A stretch of 64,000 bases of DNA, taken from NCBI RefSeq assembly GCF_023806465.1, contig NZ_JAMSLS010000002.1, forward strand, positions 434,001 through 498,000, read 5' to 3'. The position numbers and the translations under genes were made by a program. Position 1 is the first letter of the stretch, and every line of letters begins with the position of its first letter. The stretch comes from Thermomicrobium sp. CFH 73360 (GTDB lineage: Bacteria; Chloroflexota; Chloroflexia; Thermomicrobiales; Thermomicrobiaceae). The notes under the pieces were generated by a model, which was not told where the DNA came from, did not search any database, and saw only the letters and a list, made by a program, of their open reading frames with translations. Positions 16,900-25,677 of the stretch are shown here, one piece after another.

Positions 16900-17550
16900 T
16901 CATGAAGTGATCTGCACCCAGAACAGATACACAGCTCTCGGTGTCTTATCCGGTCGCGGATTCTTGGGATGCTGAGGCCACTCCACCTCGACCTGGACAA
17001 AGTACGCACCGGAAGCGAGGTCAGGGACTGTCCAGTCGAAGGCCGCACCGTGCTGCGTTGGCTCTGCCGTCAGAGCCGGATCAGTCTTCAGCACGAACCC
17101 CTTCGGCGCATCTGGGTCAGGAGCAATTTTGTCGTAGTTCCCCTCCTGGGGATACACGGCAAGCTTCACGCTTTGCGGTGGCCGGTCCTCACCGAAGGTG
17201 AAGTGGAGTTCCTCACCCACCTTCACAGCTAAAGGCTGCTCACTTGGTAAGACAAGGCCTGGTGCAGTGGTCTCACCAGCAAAACCGGAATCGAGAACCC
17301 AGAAGAACGGCCCAAGCGTTGCCGTTTGCTCACCGTTCGCCGCACGCACCCTGAGATCCGGTGGCTTGAGAACAATCCGCCCAGGAGTCACCGTCACTAC
17401 AGCGGTTGGCACAGGGGTGGCTTCCTCCGTGGCCACCTGCGTCGGGACGATACTTGCCGGAGTCGACGTCGGTGTCCCGCCACTCGGTCGACACGCAATG
17501 GCAACGAACGAGACCAGCGTGAGTCCAATCAACAGTCTTCGCAACCGCAT
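16900..17550 (-). CDS. Secreted lipoprotein, unknown function
   Basis: 216 residues. The N terminus is MRLRRLLIGLTLVSFVAIAC, a lipoprotein signal with Cys20 as the likely lipidation site. A Thr/Pro-rich linker follows (about 22-55), then a globular beta-rich domain ending in YFVQVEVEWPQ. No catalytic motif is visible. The ATG at 17550 is chosen because it begins the signal peptide and follows AAGGGGACGGG; longer in-frame extensions would bury the signal. Confidence 0.72.
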   Translation of the reverse strand: MRLRRLLIGLTLVSFVAIACRPSGGTPTSTPASIVPTQVATEEATPVPTAVVTVTPGRIVLKPPDLRVRAANGEQTATLGPFFWVLDSGFAGETTAPGLVLPSEQPLAVKVGEELHFTFGEDRPPQSVKLAVYPQEGNYDKIAPDPDAPKGFVLKTDPALTAEPTQHGAAFDWTVPDLASGAYFVQVEVEWPQHPKNPRPDKTPRAVYLFWVQITS

Positions 17551-17677
17551 TGTTCCCGTCCCCTTCACCGTTACGACGGCAGAGCAACCTGTGTCCACCG
17601 CCAGCGCCGACTCTACCACAGTCAACAGGCACCTCTCGCTGTCACACCAGCCCATCCAACCGGTGTTCTCAGGAGAT

Positions 17678-17703
17678 GGAGCAGGGTCAGTTGACCCTGC
17701 TCC
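17678..17703. promoter_or_regulatory. Near-perfect 26-nt inverted repeat between divergent lipoprotein genes
   Basis: GGAGCAGGGTCA-GT-TGACCCTGCTCC: 12-bp arms without mismatch around a 2-nt centre. It lies 67 nt before the start at 17770 and 127 nt before the divergent start at 17550. It could be a dimeric repressor site or a cruciform/RNA hairpin; there is no T-tract on either side. Confidence 0.5.
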
Positions 17704-17769
17704 GAGGGACGGCCGGAGGTGAAGGCATTCGCATGAGTCGGAGCTGCAAAGGAAGGAGGTGCCGCCAGA

Positions 17770-18108
17770 ATGAAGAGGTCAATGCATCGGACGATAGTGA
17801 TCACGATTGTGCTCCTGACTTTGGCGTTCGTCACCACTGCTGCCTGCCGCGGTGGCGGCGCGGCTACTCCAACACCAACCCACGCAGCGACCCCGGCTGC
17901 AGCGCCACGCACACCTGCAGCCTCGCCCGCTACGACTCCGCACACCACACCAGCCGTCACACCAGCCAGGACACCGACAACACCGGCACGCACACCAACC
18001 GCGACGCCAGCGCGGACACCAGCGGCAACTCCAGCTGCCTCACCTGCCGGGACGCCGCGTGCCACACCGAGCCCGGCTCGTCCTCCACTTGCTACTCCGA
18101 CGCCATGA
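17770..18108 (+). CDS. Low-complexity Thr/Pro/Ala-rich lipoprotein
   Basis: 112 residues. N-terminal signal with lipobox-like VTTAAC, then GGG and about 80 residues built almost only from Ala, Pro and Thr with occasional Arg and Ser, in loose ATPARTP-type repeats. It would be a surface-exposed extended rod or glycosylation substrate (inference). No enzymatic domain. The repeats raise the chance of length variation between strains. The sigma factor gene follows on the same strand. Confidence 0.65.
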   Translation: MKRSMHRTIVITIVLLTLAFVTTAACRGGGAATPTPTHAATPAAAPRTPAASPATTPHTTPAVTPARTPTTPARTPTATPARTPAATPAASPAGTPRATPSPARPPLATPTP

Positions 18109-18218
18109 GGTAGGGAAAAATTCCCGAGCGACCTCCGGTCCGTTCTGGCCGCTGGGGTAAGGTGTCACACAAAGAGCCCCAGCGGTGTTTTTCTCTAGAT
18201 GTGCCCAGTGGGGTGTTG

Positions 18219-18785
18219 ATGGCGGTGCCACGCGTGACGAGTCTGCACGATGAAGATCTCCTCGAGGCAATCCGCCGAGGACAGGAGGAGGCTTTCACTG
18301 CCCTCTACGAGCGCTATCGGCCCCTCGTTTTGCGCATCGCACTTCGTATCGTCGGAAACGCCGAAGACGCAGAAGATATCTGCCAAGAGGTCTTTGTTCG
18401 CCTGTTCCAGCAACCGCCAGCATTGGAGGGACCACAGGCACTTCGGCTCTGGCTGGCCCGCGTGACGACGAATACCGCACTCAACGTTCTCCGAAGTCGA
18501 CGCCGTGCGCAGTTCCACTGGGCCCGCTGGCTCCGCCTGGAGTGGCTGCACCGACAACGGCGGGACGAAGGGTACGAGCGCGCCGAAACCGCAGCGCTCG
18601 TGCGAGCTGTACTCGACCAGCTTTCGGATCGCGATCGTGCACTCCTCGCACTGCGCGCAAGCGGCCTCAACTACGAGGAAATCGCCACAACGCTCGGGAT
18701 TCGTCCAAGTTCGCTCGGCACCTTGCTGGCACGCGCCGAACGCCGCTTCCGGGAGAGGTACGAGGCACTCACGCGTATGGACTAG
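18219..18785 (+). CDS. ECF sigma factor
   Basis: 188-residue RNA polymerase sigma-70 family, extracytoplasmic type. Region 2 reads ALYERYRPLVLRIALRIV with GNAEDAEDICQEVFVRLF. Region 4 has LALRASGLNYEEIATTLGI and GTLLARAERRFRERYE. ATG at 18219 has GGGGTG upstream; a GTG at 18162 (207 residues) is an alternative. It is 21 nt upstream of a zinc-finger anti-sigma-like gene, which presumably controls it. Confidence 0.9.
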   Translation: MAVPRVTSLHDEDLLEAIRRGQEEAFTALYERYRPLVLRIALRIVGNAEDAEDICQEVFVRLFQQPPALEGPQALRLWLARVTTNTALNVLRSRRRAQFHWARWLRLEWLHRQRRDEGYERAETAALVRAVLDQLSDRDRALLALRASGLNYEEIATTLGIRPSSLGTLLARAERRFRERYEALTRMD

Positions 18786-18806
18786 CATTCGAGAGGAGGT
18801 GAGGCA

Positions 18807-19916
18807 GTGCGACTATGGCGAAGGCAGTGCCCGTCCGAAGGGCGGTTGCGTCGTTACCTTGATGTTCCGGATGATCCATTCATCCACACGCACTTGGAGA
18901 ACTGCGCCACCTGCCAGAGCCGGCTTGCCCGCCTGCGGGCAAATGCCGACTTCGCTGCGCGGGCCCTCATTGCGCTGGAGAGCGCAGCCAGCACCCCGCG
19001 TGTGTTATCGTCACAACCGCGAAAGGAGATCCCTATGCGTCGCCTGCGTGCCCCGGCTCTCGCGCTCGCCGTCACAACGACCATCGCCCTCGTTGTCTGG
19101 CTCGCCCCTGTCGGTGCTTTAGCCGACCAACTCGTCCAACGCTTCCGGGTCCAACAGTTCGCTGCAATCACCATTCCAGCCGACACGGTGCAAGTCCTGG
19201 CTACTCAGCTCGAGGCAATTCCCGAAGAAAACCGCGCGACTTTCCGGGAACAGTTCGCCCAAGCATTGCAGGTCACACCACAGGAGCATATCGAAGGCGT
19301 TCGTGAAGTGAGTTCTCTTGAGGACGTAGCTCTCCATCTCGGCCGGAGACCACTTCTGCCAAGTGAGCTCCCATCCACGTTCTCCGAGATTCAGCCACGC
19401 TATCTCATCGGTGATCCGCGCCGGACGGAGACGACCATCGACGTGGCGCGCGTCCAGCAGGCACTGGGAGCGATCGGGCTCCGCTTTGCGAGCCTCCCCG
19501 ATCCCTCTGTGACACCAACGGTCACCGTCGCCGTTGATATTCCCGCAAGTGCTGCCCAGGTGTGGCAGACCAGCGACGAGCATGCACTCGTTGTGGCGGA
19601 GCTCGAGAGCCCGGTGCTTGAACTTCCAGCCGAAATTGACCCGGAGCTCCTTCGCGAAGACCTGCTGATGCTCCCCGGACTTCCGCCTGACGTCGTCGCC
19701 CAGATCCGCTCCGTGCGCGACTGGCGACAGACGCTCATCATCCCCCTCCCGGAGGGCGCAACCTCGCGGTCAATCTCGCTACGCGGCTCGACTGGGCTCC
19801 TGATCGAATCACCGGATGGGGCAGCGGTCCTCTGGCAAGAACGTGGCATCCTTCATGTTGTTGGAGGGCATGTGAGTGCGAATGAGGCGGTCACAGTGGC
19901 ACGCTCACTCCGCTAA
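18807..19916 (+). CDS. Anti-sigma-like membrane protein with zinc-finger motif and large extracytoplasmic domain
   Basis: 369 residues. N-terminal zf-HC2-like motif His-x3-Cys-x2-Cys (THLENCATCQ, about 28-37) typical of ZAS anti-sigma factors. One TM segment (LALAVTTTIALVVWLAPVGA, about 85-105) follows, then about 260 extracytoplasmic residues with no recognised catalytic motif. It would hold the upstream ECF sigma factor inactive until an envelope signal. GTG start with GAGGAGGTGAGG upstream. The size of the outer domain suggests direct sensing. Confidence 0.8.
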   Translation: MRLWRRQCPSEGRLRRYLDVPDDPFIHTHLENCATCQSRLARLRANADFAARALIALESAASTPRVLSSQPRKEIPMRRLRAPALALAVTTTIALVVWLAPVGALADQLVQRFRVQQFAAITIPADTVQVLATQLEAIPEENRATFREQFAQALQVTPQEHIEGVREVSSLEDVALHLGRRPLLPSELPSTFSEIQPRYLIGDPRRTETTIDVARVQQALGAIGLRFASLPDPSVTPTVTVAVDIPASAAQVWQTSDEHALVVAELESPVLELPAEIDPELLREDLLMLPGLPPDVVAQIRSVRDWRQTLIIPLPEGATSRSISLRGSTGLLIESPDGAAVLWQERGILHVVGGHVSANEAVTVARSLR

Positions 19917-19939
19917 GCCAACGATCGCTCGAGGGAGAC

Positions 19940-19967
19940 GGGGCGAGCAGTGACTGCTGCTCGCCCC
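19940..19967 (+). terminator. Strong hairpin at end of sigma/anti-sigma operon
   Basis: Arms GGGGCGAGCAG (19940-19950) and CTGCTCGCCCC (19957-19967), 11 bp perfect with a 6-nt loop, 23 nt after the stop codon. There is no clear T-tract, so termination efficiency is uncertain. Confidence 0.55.
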
Positions 19968-19995
19968 GCGCGGCTGTAGCACGGGAAGCGAAGCC

Positions 19996-20952
19996 GTGAG
20001 CAACAACACTGTTCCACAACACGGCGACTGGGCAATCGAGACGAATGGTCTACGGAAAGTTTTTGGTGACCGTGTCGCTGTCGCAGACCTCTCGCTTACC
20101 GTCGGGTATGGTGAGGTCTTTGGGTTCCTCGGTCCGAATGGCGCAGGCAAGACAACCGCCGTCAAGATGTTGGTCGGGCTGATCCGGCCCACTGCCGGCA
20201 GCGGCCTGGTACTCGGGCGACCACTCGGTGATCATCATGCCCGTCGGCAGATCGGTTACTTACCGGAACTCTTCCGTTTCCATGATTGGCTGACCGGTGA
20301 GGAGCTGCTTGATCTCCACGGCCAGCTCTACGGACTCAGTCGTGCTGAGCGCCGACGCCGCATTCCTGAAGTTTTGGAACTCGTTGGACTGGCTGAGGCA
20401 GCGCGCCGTCGGGTACGCACCTACTCCAAAGGGATGCAGCAACGGATCGGGATTGCCCAAGCGCTGCTTGGCTCACCCCGGCTAGTCATTCTGGATGAGC
20501 CAACATCGGCACTCGACCCACTTGGGCGCCGCGACGTGCGTGACCTGATTCGCCGCCTGCGGGCTGACGGTGTGACCGTCTTCCTGAATTCGCACCTTTT
20601 GAGCGAGGTAGAGGCCATCTGCGACCGGATTGCCATTGTCAACCGCGGTCGTGTCATTGCTCTCGGGCCGATGTCCTCACTTTTAGCCGGCGAACTGGTC
20701 GTCGAGTTCCGACTTGGTGCTCTACCAGATGGCACACTCGCTGCACTGGAGCGCGTCATCCAAATCGATGCCGTGCAGCACGGTGAACGCCCTGTGCTCG
20801 TCGCCCGAGCCACCGACGAGACAGCAGTTGCACAGGCGGTTGATCTCTTGGTCCGTGCTGGCGTTCCGGTCTATGGGGTCATACCAGAGCGTCGCTCTCT
20901 CGAGGATCTCTTCGTCCAACTCGTGAACGAGGAACGGTCGGAGCCACAATGA
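19996..20952 (+). CDS. ABC transporter ATP-binding protein (ABC-2 type)
   Basis: 318 residues: Walker [11 protein letters not shown]-loop region, signature variant YSKGMQQR, Walker [13 protein letters not shown] and switch His in NSHLLSE. A C-terminal extension of about 90 residues after the switch is typical of DrrA/CcmA-like ATPases of ABC-2 exporters. GTG start; its stop overlaps the permease start (ATGA). Substrate unknown. Confidence 0.93.
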   Translation: MSNNTVPQHGDWAIETNGLRKVFGDRVAVADLSLTVGYGEVFGFLGPNGAGKTTAVKMLVGLIRPTAGSGLVLGRPLGDHHARRQIGYLPELFRFHDWLTGEELLDLHGQLYGLSRAERRRRIPEVLELVGLAEAARRRVRTYSKGMQQRIGIAQALLGSPRLVILDEPTSALDPLGRRDVRDLIRRLRADGVTVFLNSHLLSEVEAICDRIAIVNRGRVIALGPMSSLLAGELVVEFRLGALPDGTLAALERVIQIDAVQHGERPVLVARATDETAVAQAVDLLVRAGVPVYGVIPERRSLEDLFVQLVNEERSEPQ

Positions 20953-21806
20953 AAGCCCTCGTCATCGCGCAGCTGACATTCCGGGAGGGACTGCGAAAGA
21001 AGCTTGTCCTTGGTGTCGTCCTCTTGAGCCTCGTCTTCGCGGCGCTCTACGTTTGGGGCTTCCACCTCTTTGTGCAAGACTGGCGTGCGATGGAAGCCCA
21101 CCGACAGGCACAAGGTGCAACCACCATACTTCCCTATGAGGTCTTCGCCAGCGCGATGGTGCTCCTCGGACTCTGGACCGTCAACTTTCTCGCCGGTGTC
21201 ATGACCATCTTCGCCGCGGTTGGCACGATTGCGAGCGAGATCGAACAGGGAACACTCCATGCGATTGTCCCGAAGCCGATCCGCCGCTGGGAAATTGTGC
21301 TCGGCAAGTGGCTTGGCTATGCCGGGATGCTGGCAATGTACATCGGTGTCATGGTCGCAATTGTCACCACGACAGCTCACTTCATTGGTGACTACCAGCC
21401 ACCAAACATCCTCCAGGCCTATGGCCTTATCCTGCTCGTTGCGTTGATGTTGTTAAGCCTCACGATGCTCGGCAGCACCCTCTTTTCGACCGTTGCCAAC
21501 GGTGTCATTGTCTTCATGCTGTATGGCATGGCCATCACTGGAGGACTCGTGGAACAGATCGGCACTGCGCTTGATAACGACGTCCTCGTACGCATCGGCG
21601 TGATCGTCTCGATCCTCGTCCCCAGCGACAGCATGTGGCGGCTCGCGAGTTATCTTGTCCAGCCACGCATTGCGGTCAATTTCTTGGGGCCGAACCCGTT
21701 CGGGACGACGGTACCACCGAGCTCGCTCGCTGTCTGGTACAGCGTCGGATACATGGTCGTTCTCTTGCTGCTCGCCATGGCTCGCTTCCAGCGACGCGAT
21801 CTTTAG
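20949..21806 (+). CDS. ABC-2 type permease
   Basis: 285-residue integral membrane partner of the preceding ATPase with six predicted helices; the long loop after TM1 and the EQGTLHAIVPKPIRRWEIVLGKW segment are typical of ABC-2 permeases, the latter being the coupling-helix region. It starts inside the stop of the ATPase gene, so the pair is translationally coupled and forms an exporter whose substrate is unknown. Confidence 0.88.
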   Translation: MKALVIAQLTFREGLRKKLVLGVVLLSLVFAALYVWGFHLFVQDWRAMEAHRQAQGATTILPYEVFASAMVLLGLWTVNFLAGVMTIFAAVGTIASEIEQGTLHAIVPKPIRRWEIVLGKWLGYAGMLAMYIGVMVAIVTTTAHFIGDYQPPNILQAYGLILLVALMLLSLTMLGSTLFSTVANGVIVFMLYGMAITGGLVEQIGTALDNDVLVRIGVIVSILVPSDSMWRLASYLVQPRIAVNFLGPNPFGTTVPPSSLAVWYSVGYMVVLLLLAMARFQRRDL

Positions 21807-21872
21807 TCCTATGTCTGCGGCATACTGACGAACGTCGACGCGGGATGTAGCGCCGCGCGAACGGGAGGGGAT

Positions 21873-22508
21873 ATGGACATCGAGATTGTCACGCTTCCTT
21901 GTGGACCGTTGGAGACGAATGCCTACCTCATTGTGGATGGGGACCGTGCGCTCCTCATCGACGCGCCGCCCGAGTCGTTCCTGGCTGTACTTGATGAACT
22001 CGAGCGACGACACGCCCGGCTGGAGCGGATCGTCATTACGCACACGCACTGGGATCACATCGTGGATGCTGCCAAACTGCGACGTGAGACCGGTGCGCCA
22101 ATCGCTGCGCACCCAGAAGCCGTCCCGCGCCTCGAACAGCCCCGCTCGCTCCTGACGCCCTTACCGTTCGCCATCGAGCCAGCACCGCCAGATGAACTCC
22201 TGGACGACGGAGACACGCTTTCCTTTGGCCCCCTGCACTTCCAGATCATCCACACACCAGGGCACACACCAGAACAAATTTCTCTCTACGAGTCCACTCG
22301 TCGCTGGTTTTTCGGGGGTGACACACTCTTCCCTGGCGGGTACGGACGGGTTGACCTGCCGGGTTCAAGCATGGAGCAAACTGTCCAAACCTTACGCCGT
22401 CTGCTTCAGCTTCCGGACGAGGTGATTGTCTTCCCCGGCCACGGTCCGACGACGACGATCGGCCATGAACGACCGTGGATCGAGCAACTGGTCAGCCAGT
22501 GGCGCTAA
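21873..22508 (+). CDS. Metallo-beta-lactamase-fold hydrolase (glyoxalase II-like)
   Basis: 211 residues with the HxHxDH metal motif as HTHWDHIVDAA, HTPGHTPEQISLY, GGDTLFPGGYGRVD and a C-terminal FPGHGPTT. These match the YcbL/GloB-type branch, cytoplasmic thioester or related hydrolases. Its last 4 nt overlap the convergent M16 peptidase gene. Physiological substrate not predictable. Confidence 0.9.
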   Translation: MDIEIVTLPCGPLETNAYLIVDGDRALLIDAPPESFLAVLDELERRHARLERIVITHTHWDHIVDAAKLRRETGAPIAAHPEAVPRLEQPRSLLTPLPFAIEPAPPDELLDDGDTLSFGPLHFQIIHTPGHTPEQISLYESTRRWFFGGDTLFPGGYGRVDLPGSSMEQTVQTLRRLLQLPDEVIVFPGHGPTTTIGHERPWIEQLVSQWR

Positions 22509-23776
22509 TCGCCACGTGCTGCCGTGAGGAGCGGCTCAGGATCGTCAAACGGGCCGATGACCGCGAGCGCGAACCGGTCAGGACGGAAGAGTTCCTGCGC
22601 CAGTGCCTGGATTTCTTCGCTTGTCACCGCACGGATACGCGCAATGACCTCTTCTGGCGTCAGCACCTCGCCAAAGACGAGCTCCTGCCCGCCGATCCAG
22701 CTTGCCACCGCGCGGCTATCTTCAAGACCCATGACAATCCGACCGACACGCAGCTCCTTCATCCGCTCAAGTTCCTCTGTCGGCACCGGCTCACGCACCA
22801 GCTTTTCCAACTCGTTACGCACCGCCCGAAGTGCTCGCTCCGCCCGCTCCACGTCTGTGCCGGTATACACCACACCCTGTCCCACGTCAGCGTACTCGCG
22901 CAGATACCCGTAGACTTCATAGGCTAGGCCCTGCCGTTCACGGATCTCCTTGAAGAGCCGGGAACTCATGCCTGAACTCAAGACCGCATCGAGCATTCCC
23001 TGAACAAAGCGTCGCTCGTCGGTGTAAGGCAACGCTGGCCAGGCTACGCAGAGATGTGCCTGCTCGGTCGGCCGATCGAGTAGCTGGACGCAGGGGCGTG
23101 CATCCGCAAGCCGCGCCGGATGTGAGTCAGCAGGTGGCCCAGGCTTAAGGTCACCAAAATACTGCTCGACCAGCTCGACAACCTGCTCGTGGACGAGGTC
23201 ACCAGCTGCCGCAACGACCAGCCGATCCGCACGGTAATGCTCGTGGAGATAAGCGATCAATTCATCACGCGTGATCGCCTCGACTGTCTCCTCCGAACCA
23301 ATGATTGGCCGCCCCAACGGGTGGCCGTTCCAGAGCGCCTGGTCGACGAGATCGTGGATGTAATCGTCCGGTGTATCACGGATCCCGTGGATTTCTTCGA
23401 CGATAACGTGCCGCTCCTTCTCGAGTTCGACCGGATCGAAGAGTGAGTGTCGCAGCATATCGGCGAGAACATCGAATGCCAGCCCTACGTGGGCGCTCGG
23501 CACCTTCACCCAGTAATCAGTCGATTCGCGACCAGTCGAGGCGTTCATGATACCGCCGACCCCTTCGATCGCCTCACTAATCAGAACTGGATCGGGGCGG
23601 CGCTCCGTTCCTTTGAAGAGCATGTGCTCCAAGAAGTGCGAGATCCCCGCAAGATAAGCACTCTCGTACCGTGAGCCAACACGCACATAAATGATGATCG
23701 TCGCCGAACGGACGTGAGGCATTCGGCTCGTGACGATGCGGATCCCGTTCGCAAGTTGTGTCTTCTCGTGCTCCAT
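22505..23776 (-). CDS. M16 family zinc peptidase (insulinase/MPP-like)
   Basis: 423 residues. The inverted zinc motif HFLEH in GISHFLEHMLFKGT lies near residue 46 and the third ligand Glu about 75 residues on in KERHVIVEEIHGIRD. Active-site domain and R/Y-pair domain (DERRFVQGMLDAVLSSGMSS) are both present. Family members degrade peptides or process precursors and act in the cytoplasm. ATG start. Codes convergently with the MBL gene. Confidence 0.93.
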   Translation of the reverse strand: MEHEKTQLANGIRIVTSRMPHVRSATIIIYVRVGSRYESAYLAGISHFLEHMLFKGTERRPDPVLISEAIEGVGGIMNASTGRESTDYWVKVPSAHVGLAFDVLADMLRHSLFDPVELEKERHVIVEEIHGIRDTPDDYIHDLVDQALWNGHPLGRPIIGSEETVEAITRDELIAYLHEHYRADRLVVAAAGDLVHEQVVELVEQYFGDLKPGPPADSHPARLADARPCVQLLDRPTEQAHLCVAWPALPYTDERRFVQGMLDAVLSSGMSSRLFKEIRERQGLAYEVYGYLREYADVGQGVVYTGTDVERAERALRAVRNELEKLVREPVPTEELERMKELRVGRIVMGLEDSRAVASWIGGQELVFGEVLTPEEVIARIRAVTSEEIQALAQELFRPDRFALAVIGPFDDPEPLLTAARGD

Positions 23777-23802
23777 TCTTCACACTCGTTTCCTGGCTTT
23801 GG

Positions 23803-24282
23803 TCACTCACCGGTAACGCGGAGCAGGAGGTGCAGTGCTGCCTCAGCCGCCTGCGCGATATTCTCCCAGCGGTCTCCCGTAAACCGGTACTCTTCTACCA
23901 CTATTCCGTCTGGGCCATCGCAGGCAATGTAGACTAGTCCGACCGGCTTCGTCGGCGTGCCCCCACCTGGTCCGGCGATCCCCGTCGTCGCCACAGCATA
24001 CTCGGTCTTGAGGAGTGCACGCACACCGCGCGCCATCGCCTCAGCGCATTCGGAGCTCACCGCGCCCACGGTACGAAGGATCTCCTCAGGAACACCCAGT
24101 ACGTCCCGTTTCACGGCATTGCTGTAGGCGATGATTCCACCAATGTAGTACTCGCTGCTGCCGGGAACAGAGGTTACCAGATGGCCGATCAGACCACCCG
24201 TACAAGATTCCGCCGTCGCAAGCGTGTGTCCCCGCCGGGTGAATACCTCGTAAACTCTCCGTGCGAGCAGATGTTCCGGCAC
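23803..24282 (-). CDS. CinA C-terminal domain protein (nicotinamide-nucleotide amidase)
   Basis: 159 residues. TAESCTGGLIG near the N terminus and TTGIAGPGGGTPTKPVG are the CinA_C/PncC signatures. Family activity is deamidation of nicotinamide mononucleotide to NaMN in pyridine nucleotide recycling. The GTG at 24282 is preferred because GGAGGGGA precedes it and the protein then begins at the usual family N terminus; TTG at 24309 is the longer alternative. The N-terminal CinA domain is absent. Confidence 0.85.
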   Translation of the reverse strand: MPEHLLARRVYEVFTRRGHTLATAESCTGGLIGHLVTSVPGSSEYYIGGIIAYSNAVKRDVLGVPEEILRTVGAVSSECAEAMARGVRALLKTEYAVATTGIAGPGGGTPTKPVGLVYIACDGPDGIVVEEYRFTGDRWENIAQAAEAALHLLLRVTGE

Positions 24283-24318
24283 GTCTCCCCTCCAGAGCGC
24301 GAAAAGCAAGTATACCGC

Positions 24319-25584
24319 TCAACTCGACGGCTCGAGGGTCAGTTCATCAAGCCGATTAGCGAGCCAGATCGACGGCAACAGCATCGCCATGATCGTTGCG
24401 AGGACAAGTGCACTCCCAACCAAGGAAAAGGCTCGAGCAGCGCCCACCCAGTCTCCGATCCAACCGCCGATACCGTTCGCTGCAATCAGCACGGTGAAGA
24501 GCACCGTCGAGCGTAGCGCGAAGATCCGGCCCATAAGGTGCGCCGGCGTCGCCCGCTGCACGATCGTCACGCTCGGTATAAGAAACAGCATGTTGCCGAG
24601 GCCCGTCAAAGCAGTCAAGCCGACCCCGAGCCAAAGGGGCGGCTCCAGTCCGAGGCCAAAGAGACCAACACCCATGACCACGAGTCCGCCCAGCACCAGT
24701 GAGCCAAGGCGGCGCGCATTCAGCGCCCCCATGAGCATCGCCCCCGCGACACTCCCGACGCCGATTCCGAAGTTCAACATGCTGTACGCCACTTCGCCAC
24801 GCTCGGGGCGGGCATAGGCATACCCCACGAGGAGGGGCATCGCCATCCCAATCGCTACCGCGCCCAGCGTGACGATTGCCGTATTTGCCCGGACAAGTCT
24901 GTTGCCGACCAAAAAGCGAATCCCCTGGAAGAGATCACTCCAGACTGTTTGCACGCTCGCCGCCTCCAACCGCTCGTGACGGGGAAGGCGGAGCGGCCAA
25001 AGTACGGCAGCCGAGCAGAGGTATCCCAGCGCTGCAACGGCAAACGCCCCAATCAGCCCCTGTTCCGCCCCGAACGCCGCTACAAGTCCCCCGACGAGCA
25101 GTCCAGCGAGCGGATACCCTCCGATATCGCCAAGACTCTCCGCAAGCGAAGACAGCGAGTTCGCTGTCGTCAACTGCCCACCTCGAACCACGGAGGGAAT
25201 CGCCGCCATCTTCGCCGGACGGTGCAGGATTGCTGCCGCATTGATGAGGAAAAGCAATGGATAGATGCTGAGAACCCAGGTCCAACTCGCAAGTGGCAAC
25301 GCGAGGACAAGCGGGACACGCAGCAGATCGGAGGCAATCATCACCACGCGCCGGTCAAACCGATCAACAATCACCCCAGCCAGCGGCCCTAGCAGGAGAT
25401 CAGGCAGTCCTGAGGCTAAAAAAGCCAAACCAGCAACCGTCATTGAACCGGTCAGCTGGTAGACCAGTGCAGCCAGCGCGACCCGATGAATCCGGTCACC
25501 AATGGTCGCAAAGAGATCGGAGCTCCAAAGCGCTGCGAAGCGCCGGTTCCCTACCAGCAACCGCAGCGGCTCCCGCCACTGCAC
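24319..25584 (-). CDS. MFS transporter (EntS/MFS_3-like)
   Basis: 421-residue permease with 12 predicted helices. FAALWSSDLFATIGDRIHRVALAALVYQLT at TM1 and motif A GVIVDRFDRRVVM mark the MFS_3 branch that exports siderophores, macrolides or other lipophilic compounds. GTG start with GGGAGGGG upstream. It lies 36 nt from the CinA gene and may be cotranscribed. Substrate unknown. Confidence 0.86.
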   Translation of the reverse strand: MQWREPLRLLVGNRRFAALWSSDLFATIGDRIHRVALAALVYQLTGSMTVAGLAFLASGLPDLLLGPLAGVIVDRFDRRVVMIASDLLRVPLVLALPLASWTWVLSIYPLLFLINAAAILHRPAKMAAIPSVVRGGQLTTANSLSSLAESLGDIGGYPLAGLLVGGLVAAFGAEQGLIGAFAVAALGYLCSAAVLWPLRLPRHERLEAASVQTVWSDLFQGIRFLVGNRLVRANTAIVTLGAVAIGMAMPLLVGYAYARPERGEVAYSMLNFGIGVGSVAGAMLMGALNARRLGSLVLGGLVVMGVGLFGLGLEPPLWLGVGLTALTGLGNMLFLIPSVTIVQRATPAHLMGRIFALRSTVLFTVLIAANGIGGWIGDWVGAARAFSLVGSALVLATIMAMLLPSIWLANRLDELTLEPSS

Positions 25585-25677
25585 CCCATCCCCTCCCTTG
25601 GTGACAGCACCGCGTCATCCTATAGGAAAGTCGTACTGGAGTATAACCGGCCAAACATGACTTGTGGCGATCCGCCG

